Origin: Boswellia sacra
Lineage: Eukaryota; Streptophyta; Magnoliopsida; Sapindales; Burseraceae
Length of the DNA stretch: 64,000 bases
Assembly (NCBI GenBank): GCA_013180625.2
Contig: SNVD02004627.1
Span: 143,565-207,564 of the forward strand
Direction: 5' to 3'
Both the position numbers and the translations under genes were made by a program. Below, piece after piece: positions 1 to 11,657 of this stretch (positions within the stretch are counted from its first letter, which is position 1; each line of letters starts with the position of its first letter). The notes below the pieces were generated by a model. It had not been told where the DNA came from. It made no database searches and saw only the letters and a list, made by a program, of their open reading frames with translations.

Positions 1-1611
1 GTATGAATTTGGAGGGAGGTTTAAGCCCAAGCTATGGTGGGACTTCCAACTTTGGAAATAGTCTAGGATATGGAAGAATGCTGAGTCCCTATCATGGTGG
101 GAGTTCAAACAGGTACAGTACACCCATTGGCTATGGTGGGGGAAATGGAAGAAGTGATACTGTCTTGGGCTCAACGACTTGGAATGTCTGGGGAAGTGGG
201 GGCCTTAATAATGCCTCAAATCTTGCCAGCCCGGGTGCCACCTACATGGGCTCTGGAAGTGGGAATTTTGGAGTTTCATTTGGAAATAATGGAACAAATT
301 GGGGTGCTGTTTCAGCTCCAGGTGGAGGGAATGCTTCTGGTTATACTAGTGGGAATATGGGTTATGGGAGTGGTGATAGCAGCTATGGCCTGGGAGGGGG
401 AGGATTTGGAAGAAACAGTAGCACAGGTGTGGCCCCAACATCATCGTTTGCTGGGTCAACTGGTGTTTATGAGGGCTCTTATGGGGACTTGGACCGTGGT
501 GGTTCAGCTTATGGTGATTCAACCTGGCGGTCTGCCACTTCTGAGCTAGATGGTTCTAGTGCATTCACTTATGGGCTTGGCAGTATAACGGCTGATGTTG
601 CCAAAGGTTCTGAGGGTTTTATTGGAAGTTACAATGTTACAAGTAGACAATCAAATAGAGGTAGACTTACTTCTTTTTCTTGATATTATATCAATTTTCT
701 GTTGAAGCTAGTTTAGTTTAAATCTAAATGTAAGTAGCCAATTGAACATTAGTTGTAGGAAATGCAGTAGCATCTTCTAACCAGCTAATGATACTTGATA
801 GTTGTGAGTTCCATTTCATATGCTCATTTTTTTTTAATTCTGAAAGTCTGAGCAAGTTTCTATATCTAGTTCACAGAAGTTTAAAGTCAAGTATCAAGAT
901 TGCAGTTTTCTTCTCGTCAGATTTCATAAATTGGTTTAGAGAGGATTCTAGGAGCTAATCTCAGTAATAAATTTTATTTCTGGAAGTACCTGGAATCAAA
1001 ATAAATGTATTTTGTTTTATTGTTCTTATGTCTTATATTACTTTCTCCATTTACCCTTTAGTTTGTAAAAGTTTGCTGTAGTCAATATTCATTAGAGCTC
1101 AAGTTCCTATAAGAAACTTAGAAGCAACTTAAATTGATTTTATTTTTTTTCTAAAGAATAAATAAATAAATAACTGAAAGTTTCCATATGTTTCCTTGAA
1201 TGGAAACACGTGCAAACATTTTCTTCTCATTCTCTTTTGCTGTAATTTCACGTGCGTTTTGCATTAAGACCAACTCATTCTGCTGAAAGTGGACATCTAT
1301 TCCTTCCTTACCTCCTAAAGTATGCATATGATACTTAGTATGGTGGTATAAACATGCTGTACATCTTTGTTGAACTAGATTGGTCAATGAATTGGGCATC
1401 ACTTATTTTGTTACACAAACTTGAAATTGAAGAATATGTAGAAGTGTGATGTATGGAAAGGCATTGGTTTTCGAAGTTTATGATTTTGAATAGGTTGGCC
1501 TTTGAATTTGAGTATACATTTTTACTGATGTTAAGAGCTAAACTGCAGCCTGTATTTGCTTTAATTCCTTTTCCTTATTGATCAATAATTGTTTCAGGAA
1601 TTGCTGCCTAG
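1..1611 (+). CDS. Glycine-rich hnRNP-type RNA-binding protein, 3' part (gene starts outside window)
   Basis: Only the C-terminal low-complexity tail of this gene is in the window. The penultimate exon is open from base 1 to 660 in the frame that begins at base 3. It encodes about 219 residues rich in Gly, Ser, Asn and Tyr, with repeated S-P-x-Y/H-G-G and L-G-Y-G motifs (for example SPSYGG and SPYHGG). Such tails follow two RRM domains in plant hnRNP1/Musashi-like proteins, which bind mRNA in the nucleus; the RRMs would lie left of the window. The exon ends at an AG|GTAGAC donor after 660. A pyrimidine-rich acceptor (TTTCAG) ends at 1597, and splicing gives a four-residue end G-I-A-A with stop TAG at 1609-1611. 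Unspliced reading would instead end at 683. The RRMs cannot be checked here, so the family call rests on the tail and on the neighbouring TRN1 gene. Confidence 0.72.
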
Positions 1612-4600
1612 GAGATTTGTCTTTCGAATATCAAAAGGTACATTGTAGGTAAAGAGAATGAGGTGAAACTGATGGAGGATTGTGAATTTCATACGTCTCC
1701 CTCTTGTTACACTTTAGCTTATAAGGAAATTGATCTTATAGCTTTAACGGGGGTTCTTGATTTGAGGTATACACATTCAGAGAGAAAGCAGTTACAAGGA
1801 TTTTGTGTAAGGTTTGAGATTTGATTTCTTTTTTTTTTTTTTTTCATATAGTGAAGAAACTTAGATTTCTTTCTTGGAATTTGAGTGAGGTGTAAAATCA
1901 GATTGCGGGATATATACTCGGGATGATTGGCCCATTAACGTGTTGTGCATATCCGGCAAGGCATGCCAGCGGTAGTGCATGAAACAGTAGGGTATTAAGT
2001 TTCTGATATTTTTTCTTTCTTTCAACTGCTGTAGTTCCTGGCAAAGTTGCTGGTTCCTGTACTTATATGTTTCCCTCGTTATCTGGGATTCGTTTTTCTC
2101 CCAGATTGTATGTGAGGTTCTGTTTGATTTACTAGTGTGAAACATTAGAGGGATACCTATTTAAAATCCTCATCTAATAAGTTACTAGATGTTTTCATTC
2201 ATTTTTTATTGAACATATTATCGTACACTTTTACACTGCAATTGTTTATGAAATGAATGTTTGAATTACCTCATTGCTTGTCCATTTTATTCTACTTAAA
2301 AGTAACCACCCACCCCAGTTGTTCATTCAGTTTTATAATGTTTTCTCTTTTGCAAATGAAGAAAAACAAGAGGAAAAAATATATTATGTTAGTTTATGAT
2401 CATCTTCACTGCATGGTCTTCACTATGATCGAAGTTTGGGGTTATCCGCTATTGTGAACCAAATGACAATGGTGCATTTATAGCCAGCCTTGTATCTTTC
2501 GTTATGTTAAAATATCTGATTTTGAAGGATAATTCTTATTCTAGTTTTCTGTGTGGTCATACTTTACTCTTATCCGTTCTTCCTTAGAATAGCATGTTTT
2601 CTTGGATTTTATTCTCAACTCACTTTCAATTCTATTTGTTTTTGCTAAGTACCTCACAATATGTATTCTATATATGTGGCTGCTCTCTCCCTCAAATACA
2701 CACATCCACTCTGCGGAGAATCTTTGTGATTAGTAGACAATTATTTAGGCTCTTGAATTGAAAATGTGCAGCCGCTATTCCCGGTGCTGCTGAGCTCAAA
2801 TTTTATTTAGTCTTTGTTGTCTAATTACAAATCTCTCAATCACATTGCTATTGGGCCTTCCACTTGACAATGTTCATGGTTTGCCAATAGGGGTCTCTAG
2901 TATGTATGTTTTCTTCTCTTGGACTTTAACAAGGCCTACCGCCTCCATTTTCTTCTACACTGCCACTATAACTTTTGGCGTCTTGTATTTGTACTACATA
3001 TAATTCTTTTTTATGTATATTTGAATGTATTGAAAATTATATAAATGAAATACACATAAATGAAATTAGCTAAATAGATATAAAATAAAAATAAAAATAA
3101 AATATTTTATTCATATGTGTTTGTCAAGATTCGAGAGCCCTGATTAATTTTCTTTTAATCCACATTTTTCGTTAATCTCATATCCGTATAATGTTTGTCC
3201 TATCTATAGAATCCTAATTCTTTACATCTATATGTTACTGGTTTTATCTATAGAGTTAAAAAAAATGAATTTTGATTTTGTTGATCCGTGATTTATATGA
3301 TAGTGGCCATGGCCTTTTTAAATGTGAAAGTTGGAGTGATATGCTTGGATATACTTGAAGATCTGGATTTAAAAAGTTCAGTCACCAACAACTGAGGATA
3401 ATAAAAGCACAAAACATGGATGGGGAGCATTAATTGGTGTTGTGGGAAATACTTGTGATGCGTTTTCTGCAAATTCTGGATTTGAAGTTATGTTACCAAT
3501 AGAAAGCACAAGAAGGCAGCATATGTGGGAAGCAGTAAAGTTAATTGGTGTTTGAAAATTAAAACTTTGCAGTGGTGAGAATTTGAGAGTTTCCATATAA
3601 AATGTACAAACAAATCACGTCCGCAAGCATTTCTTGGAACTTAGAACACATATGAGCAGCGCGTTACATCAACGCGCGAGGCAGGGACGTGCGTGCATTC
3701 TTACAGATTCAGTTAGTTAATTTGAAGTTTCGAAGGTGTGGGGTCCAATCCCACGCTTTCAAGGGTCGTGGTTGCACCGAATCACCAAAATGGATTTGTG
3801 GGTCCGATTACACGGTAGTCTAGGCATGGAATTGGAATGCCGATGTGGGAATTGCTGCCAGACAAACAGCGTTTCCATATCAGCGTCGCAAATCACAATG
3901 CTATTGCTATGGTATGTTTGGTTGTCAGCTTATCTTTAAAAAACACTACATTTATTTATATTTTTTTTGGTTCCACTTAAAAATTATTGTAGTACAAGGA
4001 GTTTTGTCAGTTTCTAAACTTAAAAACTTTTAAAAATATTCTTAATCATGTTTACTTCTCTCCATTTAATTGAATGTGAAAATAGAGGAAGGAAGGCAAA
4101 AACATTACTTGATTCAAAATTAACAGGCTGCTTCAAGTTCAACTATTGGGATGTTGGGGTCCCTTAAAGATAGGTTAATTTGTCCCACACTCAAATAGCC
4201 TTTCTCTTCTACTTTATAGGATTCCTTTATTCTTTTCCATGGGAAAAGAATACAAAAGATTTGTAGTACAATTTTCTAACCACCCAAAAGGTCAAAAAAG
4301 CACCCAATTTTCACCTACACAGCAGGCACGCAGGCACCACGATTCTATTTCCCATTTAATCTAAAACTTGACTTCAACAAGTGATTAGCCAATTATGACC
4401 CATTTCTTGGGTAGGTGAGACTTACCAATCCAATGGTTTGTGTTTGACCACGTGTTGTGTCGTGATTTACAACCAAAAAGCACAAAAAAAAAACTTGATT
4501 TAGTGGTGCCACAGCACACAAATGTGTAACAAATTGTAAACCGAGAACATGTGTAAAGGCATCTATACCTTTGAAAAATTATTTGCTAAAAGAGAATACC

Positions 4601-4923
4601 TTTGGCAAGAAGTTGAGAATATTACACAAGAGAGCATCATTGCAGAGGAAGCTTAGTGTATGCTTTCTCGCATGGACATCACTGTCAATATCAGACACAA
4701 ATGCCTTAATTGGGCAACATCAGCAAAACCTTATCAAAAATAAATAAATAAATATGCGACAGCTACAGTAGAGTGGACTATATTGTTTTTAATCAAAGAA
4801 CAGTTGGAATCAAACATGCCCAACTTTCAAAATTGCCCTTCAACTGTATTGATCACGAAACCAAACCATCTTGGATGGTTTTTTCTGATCTTTTCGTAAA
4901 GAAAACAACTTCTCACTCTGATA
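1612..4923. other. hnRNP 3' UTR, intergenic DNA and TRN1 promoter region
   Basis: AT-rich sequence with no credible coding exon. The first few hundred bases are probably the 3' UTR of the upstream RNA-binding protein gene. Short open frames on both strands here have no recognisable domain. A slightly GC-richer patch at about 3640-3900 has no ORF that I recognise. The bases just before 4924 would contain the promoter and 5' UTR of TRN1, but I see no convincing TATA box to place. Confidence 0.55.
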
Positions 4924-7900
4924 ATGGCTTCAAACCAGAGCCAAAGAGATCTCCATTCGGCTCTGCAGGCAATAGAATCTGAAAGCCTCAACCTGCGCAA
5001 CCTGTCCTTCTACCTTTCTCAACCAACTTCTGGTTGTTACCAAGAAACAGAAAACTGTATGAACATAAAAATTTCTGAAGACAACCTCTTGTACTTCTCT
5101 GAATTTATTACAGCATTGGTAACGGCAGAAAAGATCAGATCTTCTCTGAAGAACTTGGAGTTTCGCAATGTCGAATGGGAGATACAGCAAGTAAGGATTC
5201 TTGGGATGTTGCTTGACTGCAGCCCAAGCATTAACCAAGTTGTGTTTAAAAGGAACAATTTTGATGAAGAATGTTTTTCAGAGATTTCAGATACTCTCAA
5301 GAGAAACAAAGTGATCAAGGAGATCATGTTCTCGGAATCAGGAATTAGAAATGTTGGAGCCACACTCATTGCTGCTGCTCTTAAGGTGAATGACAGCCTG
5401 GAAGAGTTGCAGATATGGGAGGACTCCATTGGGTCGAAAGGTGCGGAGGAGCTCTCAAAGATGATTGAAGCAAATTCCACGCTGAAGGCTTTGACAATAT
5501 TTGACTCAAACACTCTCACAGCAACCCCACTTATATCTGCTGTTTTGGCAAGGAACCGGGCCATGGAAGTTCATGTTTGGAGTGGAGAAAATGGAGAGAA
5601 AAGCTCCAAGGTGGTTGAGTTCTTACCTGAGAATAGTATACTTAGAATTTACAGGCTTGATGTCTCGGGCTCTTGCAGGGTTGCCTGCGCTCTAGGTTGC
5701 AACACGACTGTCAAGTCTCTTGATTTGACCGGAGTCCGGCTTAAGTCCAGGTGGGCAAAGGAATTTAGATGGGTTTTGGAGCAGAATCAGAGTCTGAAGG
5801 AAGTAATATTGTCAAAAACCGGCCTTAAAGACAAGGGAGTAGTGTATGTTGCAGCTGGACTATTCAAGAACCGGACCTTGGAAAGCTTATATCTTCATGG
5901 AAACCGGTTTACCGGCATAGGTGTAGAACATTTAGTGTGCCCTTTGAGTAGGTTCTCTGCCTTGCAATGCCAAGCAAATACTACATTGAAGTCTGTAACC
6001 TTTGGAGGTGGGAAAACAAAAATTGGAAGGGATGGGATTGCAGCCATCTTAGGAATGCTGACAACTAATGAAACTGTGACCCATTTGGGGATATATGATG
6101 ATGAGAGTTTGAGACCGGATGATTATGTAAGAATCTTCAGAAGCTTACAGAGGAATGCCAGTTTGAGACACTTGTCTTTGCAAGGCTGCAGGGGGGTCCG
6201 AGGAGACTTGGTACAGCGGGCTATAACGGAGACATTGCAGGTAAATCCATGGATTGAAGATATTGATCTTGAAAGAACTCCACTGAAGAATTCAGGGCAA
6301 GCTGATGGAATTTACCAAAAGTTGGGCCAAAAGGGGGGAGTTACCGAACCAGAAATGGATTTGCTGAAAGACATGCCACTTACAGAACCAAAAAGCTGCC
6401 GGGTTTTCTTTTGTGGTCAAGAACATGCAGGTAAAGCTTTGAGAAATCTAAATTCGTTTTATTCAAACTGCATAAACAAACCTGTCCGTTGATAGAAGCT
6501 AAGAGTTGATATTCCCAAATTCTATGCATTCCTGTCTGCAGGTAAGTCTACACTGTGTAATTCCATTTCACAGAATTTTTCCTCTTCTTCAAAGCTTCCC
6601 TTCATGGACCAAGTTAGAACTCTAGTAAATCCAGTTGAAGAAGCTGTTAGAACGGTCGGAATGAAAATAAAGACATTCAAAGATGAAGACACAAAGATTT
6701 CTCTATGGAATCTAGCTGGCCAGCATGAGTTCTACTCTCTTCATGATCTTATGTTTCCAGGGCATGGTAGTGCATCATTCTTCCTTGTTATATCCAGTTT
6801 GTTCAGGAAGCCTAGCAATAAAGAACCTAAAACACCTGAAGAGGTGGAAGAAGATCTTCAGTATTGGCTCAGGTACATAGTTTCCAACTCCAGGAGGGCT
6901 GTCCAACAATGCATGCTACCAAATGTAACTGTAGTCCTCACACACTTCGACAAAATCAATCAACCATCACAGAATATGCAGCTCATTGTGAATTTAATAC
7001 AGAGATTAAGAGACAAGTTTCAAGGGTATGTTGATTTATATCCAACTGTCTTCACAATTGATGCTAGATCATCTGCATTAGTTACTAAACTCACTCATCA
7101 CATTCGAAAGACAAGTAAGACAATTCTCGAAAGAGTGCCTCGAGTTTATCAGCTTTGCAATGACCTGATACAAATTTTATCAGACTGGAGATCAGAGAAC
7201 TATGAGAAGCCAGCAATGAAGTGGAAAGAGTTTGGTGAGCTGTGCCAAATTAAGGTTCCACCCTTGAGAATTCGATCAAGACATGACAACAAGGAGAAGG
7301 TGGAAATGAGGAGACGAGCTATTGCTACATGTCTTCATCATATAGGTGAGGTGATTTACTTTGATGAATTGGGTTTCTTGATTCTAGATTGTGAGTGGTT
7401 CTGTGCTGAAGTGCTTAGCAAACTAGTCAAATTAGAAGTTAGAAAGCAAAGCTCTGCAGAGAACAGTGGTTTCATTAGCAAAAACGAATTGGAGAAGATT
7501 CTAAGAGGAAGCTTACAAAGCCAGATTCCAGGGATGGGTTCAAAAGTATTTGAGAACCTAGAAGCCAGTGACCTCGTGAGAATGATGCTGAAACTAGAAC
7601 TATGTTATGAAAAAGATCCATCAGACCCGAATTCTTTGTTACTGATCCCCTCGATTCTTGAAGAAGGCAGAGGAAAGCCACAAAGATGGCAAATAAATTC
7701 ACCTGATTGTCTCTATGCAGGGCGGCATCTCGAGTGTGATGATTCAAGTCATATGTTTCTCACACCAGGCTTCTTTCCTCGTTTACAGGCAAGAATTCTA
7801 TTTTCTCCTCTCCTTTGGTCCTTTCCTGGTTTCTCTACCTTTTGTGTTTCCTTCTTCTCTCCTTTTAAGAACTGCTAGCAAAAAATTCTTAACGTACGAA

Positions 7901-9649
7901 AAGGAACTTTATGAAGCACAAAGGAATCCAGTGCTACAAGCACACAGAAAAAGAAAACTTTCCCAGGGCCTATGTACCCAAAAACACATGCTACCATTTT
8001 GACCTTCAGGGTACATATTCGTTCTTTTGATAAACTTTTCCCACTATAATCTATATTGTCCTTTAAAAACATTACTCTTTGCGTATCGAATGTTACCGAG
8101 CTTAATTGGATTTCTCATCTTACTATATCCTGAATATCTCTGCATGACAAACCAAGTATATGCCGCCCAATGGCATCTCTCTTGACACTTATTCCAGATC
8201 TTTATCAACCATAAGGTCACATCCTATTTTTTGTTCTGACGAATTTTCAATTATCTGCTGATTCAGGTGCATCTCCACAACCGAATCATGGCATTGAAGA
8301 ATCAACATGGAGCAACATACAATCTTGAGAAATACTTGATCAATATAAATATCAATGGCATCTATATAAGAGTAGAACTTGGAGGACAGTTGGGTTACTA
8401 TATTGATGTTCTCGCTTGCTCTAGCAAGAACCTGACAGAAACCCTCAGACTCATCCATCAACTTATAATTCCGGCAATCCAAAGTCTCTGCCATGGTGTC
8501 ACCCTGACTGAAAATATTATGCGGCCAGAATGTGTGAGAAATCTGACTCCTCCCAGATACAGAAAAACCCAATTTGTATCTCTCCAACTACTGAAAGAGG
8601 CATTGCTCTCGGTTCCTGCAGAAAGCATGTATGATTATCAACACACGTGGGATCCAGTCTCAGACTCTGGCAAAGCTATTCTAAGAGCCGGCTTTGACTT
8701 AGCACGAGACCTCCTATCAGATGATGACTTCCGAGAAGTACTGCACCGAAGATATCATGACCTACACAACCTTGCTGTTGAACTGCAAGTCCCTCAAGAA
8801 AACAACCCAGATGAACCAGATCCCAGCATTGATCCTGACGGCAAAGTTGAACCAACTTTTGGTGGAATTGCCAGAGGACTGGAAACAGTATTGCAGAGAC
8901 TGAAGATCATTGAACAAGAAATAAAGGATCTAAAGCAAGAGATCCAGGGGCTGAAATATTATGAACACAGACTTCTGATTGAGCTTCATCGCAAAGTGGA
9001 CTACATTGTGAACTTTAATGTCCAGCTTGAAGAGAGGAAAGTACCCAACATGATTTATTTTGTCAAAACAGAAAACTACTCAAGAAGATTAATCACCAAC
9101 ATAATTTCTGGCATGGCTGCACTCAGGCTGCACATGTTATGTGAATACAGGCGGGAAATGCACGTTGTTGAAGACCAGATAGGTTGTGAAGTGATGCAGG
9201 TTGACAACAGGGCCGTAAAGAGTTTGGCTCCATACATGACAAAGTTCATGAAATTGTTGACATTTGCTCTCAAGATAGGTGCTCATCTAGCAACTGGGAT
9301 GGGACAATTGATACCAGATTTGAGTAGGGAAGTTGCCCATCTGGCTGACTCTTCACTTATGTATGGAGCAGCTGGGGCTGTTGCTGCTGGGGCAGTGGGG
9401 GCTGCAGCAATGGGTCGCACCGAGGGAAGTAGAAGCAAGAGTAGAGCTGGAGATATCCGACAAGAACTCAAAGCAGTGCAGCAATGGGTCGTGGATTTCT
9501 TAAGGGAGCGGAGATGTTCAACAGGAAGGGATATTGCTGAGAAGTTTGGATTATGGAGGGTGAGATACAGGGATGATGGCCACATTGCATGGATATGTAG
9601 GAGGCATATGATTGTCAGAGCAAATGAAATAATTGAAGTACCCATTTGA
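4924..9649 (+). CDS. TRN1: Protein TORNADO 1 (LRR-Roc-COR protein)
   Basis: Three exons: 4924-6430, 6542-7788 and 8267-9649, giving 1378 codons, close to the Arabidopsis TRN1 length of about 1380. Residues about 50-470 are ribonuclease-inhibitor-like leucine-rich repeats with recurring L-x-x-L-x-L segments. A Roc GTPase domain follows. Its P-loop GQEHAGKS (residues 498-505) is assembled across intron 1, the G3-like motif is NLAGQ (559-563) and the G4-like motif is THFD (636-639). A COR-like region and a long C-terminal part with a coiled-coil stretch around residue 1120 complete it. TRN1 acts with the tetraspanin TRN2 in leaf symmetry, vein patterning and auxin-related growth. Intron 1 is GT-AG. 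Intron 2 begins GC (CAG|GCAAGA), and joining CAG to GTG keeps the frame. The G3 aspartate is replaced by Asn. Start: first in-frame ATG, followed by M-A-S-N-Q. Confidence 0.95.
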
Positions 9650-10385
9650 ATTGAGGCCAGTACTTGTATTATGAATGAGTCTTTTTAGTTTCTTTGATAT
9701 TTTTTCTAGTCCCCCTTTGAGATTATATGGTTTAAAATCCCTGGTTTGCAGTAGTAAATTTCAGAATCAAAAGCCAAAAGCTTGTGAACCAAAATTTCAA
9801 TCTTCAATAAGATTCAGCATTCCAATTTCCACAAATCCGAATAAGATTCTTTTAGTTTTGTAGCAACTTAACAGATCTAGTTAGCAAGATAACATAATAT
9901 AGTTGCACCAATCAGATACGCCCTTAATTATAAGATGGATATGCATAAAATCTGTCACTGAATCTAATCATGCGAAATTGCCAAGAGCCAAGTCTTGGAT
10001 TCGTTGGCCTAGACGTTTTGCTTTAACTACAGGAAATCACCATGGGTTACGTGGGACCAATAGATAACACCGTATGATTACATAGATAATTAGCCTATTG
10101 TTAGATGGAATTTGATTCCGAAATCACTGAAAATTGAAATCAGCAGCAGAAGCAACGAGAAGAGAATTATGAAAGTGAAAAGGTTCACATATACTAGCAC
10201 CAGCTGTAACAGAAACAAGACTAATAACAGGTACAAAGTCATGATTTCTCGTCACCTAAAACATCTCAGCATACAAAGGAAAACACCACGCTAAAGATAC
10301 ATTATTACATTCACCATTAGTATTAGTCTTCAATCTAACATCTAAAAGTCACCTGTGTCTTCCTTTGAACCGCTGGAACATAAGC
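9650..10385. other. Convergent 3' UTR region between TRN1 and the C2-domain gene
   Basis: AT-rich sequence between two genes whose 3' ends face each other. Short open frames here are unremarkable. The right part (about 10,290-10,385) is probably the 3' UTR of the minus-strand C2 gene. Confidence 0.6.
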
Positions 10386-11657
10386 TTAGAAGAAGGCCCT
10401 ACTCCCATAGAACACACGAGAACCAGAGTTTTTGGATGCCTGTAATTTCTGATCAGAGCTTGAATTTCCCGAACTGGTCGGTCCACTGTCAATGTCCAAA
10501 GGAAGCTTCATCTTGGCCAATGACTCAGTAAATTGCTGCATGCTTTTCATGTACATGTCAACTATATCTTGCTGCACCACATTCTGCTCAGGCTCAATGT
10601 TAATAGAAACAACAGGCTTAGCAACTGTATCACTTGGAACCCCACCAGAGGAATCACTCTCGCCATCTCCAACATCAACTTTTTTCTCTTTAAGGGCAGA
10701 AATTTGTTCTTGATTCTGCGTCTTTGATGCAGCTGGAGTGTCAGAAGACTCGGAGCTTACAGCAATTGAAGGGGAAGAGACCCCATTAGTTGACACACTG
10801 CTTGGAGGAGAATCAAGCTTCGGAAGCTGAACAGACTCAACCGTAGCAGTTGAGAAGCTTTCCACAACGTGAACACCTGTTTCAGAATTAACATGGTTTT
10901 GGGCGTCAGAAGTAACCAAACTCTCAGAGCTTTCAGAATCCATATTGTTACATGGGATCCCAAAGTACTCAGAAACCATCATCTGGTTCTCATTAACAAT
11001 CTTGGGATCAGGGAACTCAATCTTATCAAGAGACTCAGATTCTGATTCTTGCTCAGTTTCATCTACAGCCAAAGGCTTAGGGATTGCAGGAATCGCCATT
11101 ACTTCAGGTGAAGCTCCAGCATACTCAAGAGACAACCGAACAAATCCAGCTGGAGAATGAAAGAGGTCAGTTGATGAAAGAGAGAACTCTTTCTCCAACT
11201 TCCCATTCTTCATGAGTACTTCAGACAAAGGGACCAAAGTGAATCCCAGCAACTGGTCTTCTAGATAATTTTTGACCCTGCTCATCATAAATATCTCACA
11301 TTTGAGGGACGACTCAACAGTTTTAACATTGAGTCGAAGATTTTCATTGAATACAGGATTCCTCCCACCACCATTGATGATTTTGGTAGAGACAGTGTTC
11401 TCAGGATCATTAGTTAGGCAAAGCTTAGCATAAACATCTTGCTTGTGGTAAATGCAGATGTTATGAATGTCCCGAGCCTGATGTATGTAAACTTCAAGCT
11501 CACCAATGGAGTTCCCTAAATTAGACACAACTTTTCTGTTGGCCTGAGCTCCCTTCGTTAAGCCACCAGACTGAGCGAAAAAGTCAGATTTCTGCTTCTC
11601 AGATTCAGCAATGACAGAGTTTTTGAAAGGTGAGACAACAGATTGTGGAGAATCCAT
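10386..11657 (-). CDS. C2-domain protein with long disordered tail
   Basis: A single coding exon of 423 aa. The start is ATG at 11657 (M-D-S-P-Q-S). A longer open frame exists, but its ATG at 11690 lies beyond a clear splice acceptor at 11680-11679, so it belongs to a 5' UTR intron. Residues about 50-165 form a C2 domain: the strand LGELEVYIHQARDI, then KQDVYAKL, GGGRNPVFNENLRL and a loop ending in EDQLLG. The classic set of Ca2+-binding aspartates is incomplete, so calcium-dependent membrane binding is doubtful. The rest is Ser/Glu/Pro-rich and apparently disordered. A conserved-looking segment around residues 360-390 (IVDMYMKSMQQFTESLAKMK) may be an amphipathic helix. Function unknown; by position it resembles Arabidopsis At5g55530, as I recall it. 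Confidence 0.85.
   Translation of the reverse strand: MDSPQSVVSPFKNSVIAESEKQKSDFFAQSGGLTKGAQANRKVVSNLGNSIGELEVYIHQARDIHNICIYHKQDVYAKLCLTNDPENTVSTKIINGGGRNPVFNENLRLNVKTVESSLKCEIFMMSRVKNYLEDQLLGFTLVPLSEVLMKNGKLEKEFSLSSTDLFHSPAGFVRLSLEYAGASPEVMAIPAIPKPLAVDETEQESESESLDKIEFPDPKIVNENQMMVSEYFGIPCNNMDSESSESLVTSDAQNHVNSETGVHVVESFSTATVESVQLPKLDSPPSSVSTNGVSSPSIAVSSESSDTPAASKTQNQEQISALKEKKVDVGDGESDSSGGVPSDTVAKPVVSINIEPEQNVVQQDIVDMYMKSMQQFTESLAKMKLPLDIDSGPTSSGNSSSDQKLQASKNSGSRVFYGSRAFF

Noticed and set aside
3737..3755. tRNA T-arm-like GTGGGGTCCAATCCCAC
   Set aside because: No acceptor stem, D-arm or anticodon arm can be built around it, so I do not call a tRNA or a SINE.
5037..5564. 175-codon minus-strand open frame
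   Set aside because: It is antisense to the well-supported LRR part of TRN1 and its sequence is only the mirror of those repeats.
9283..9645. 120-codon minus-strand open frame
   Set aside because: Antisense to the C-terminal exon of TRN1; no independent support.
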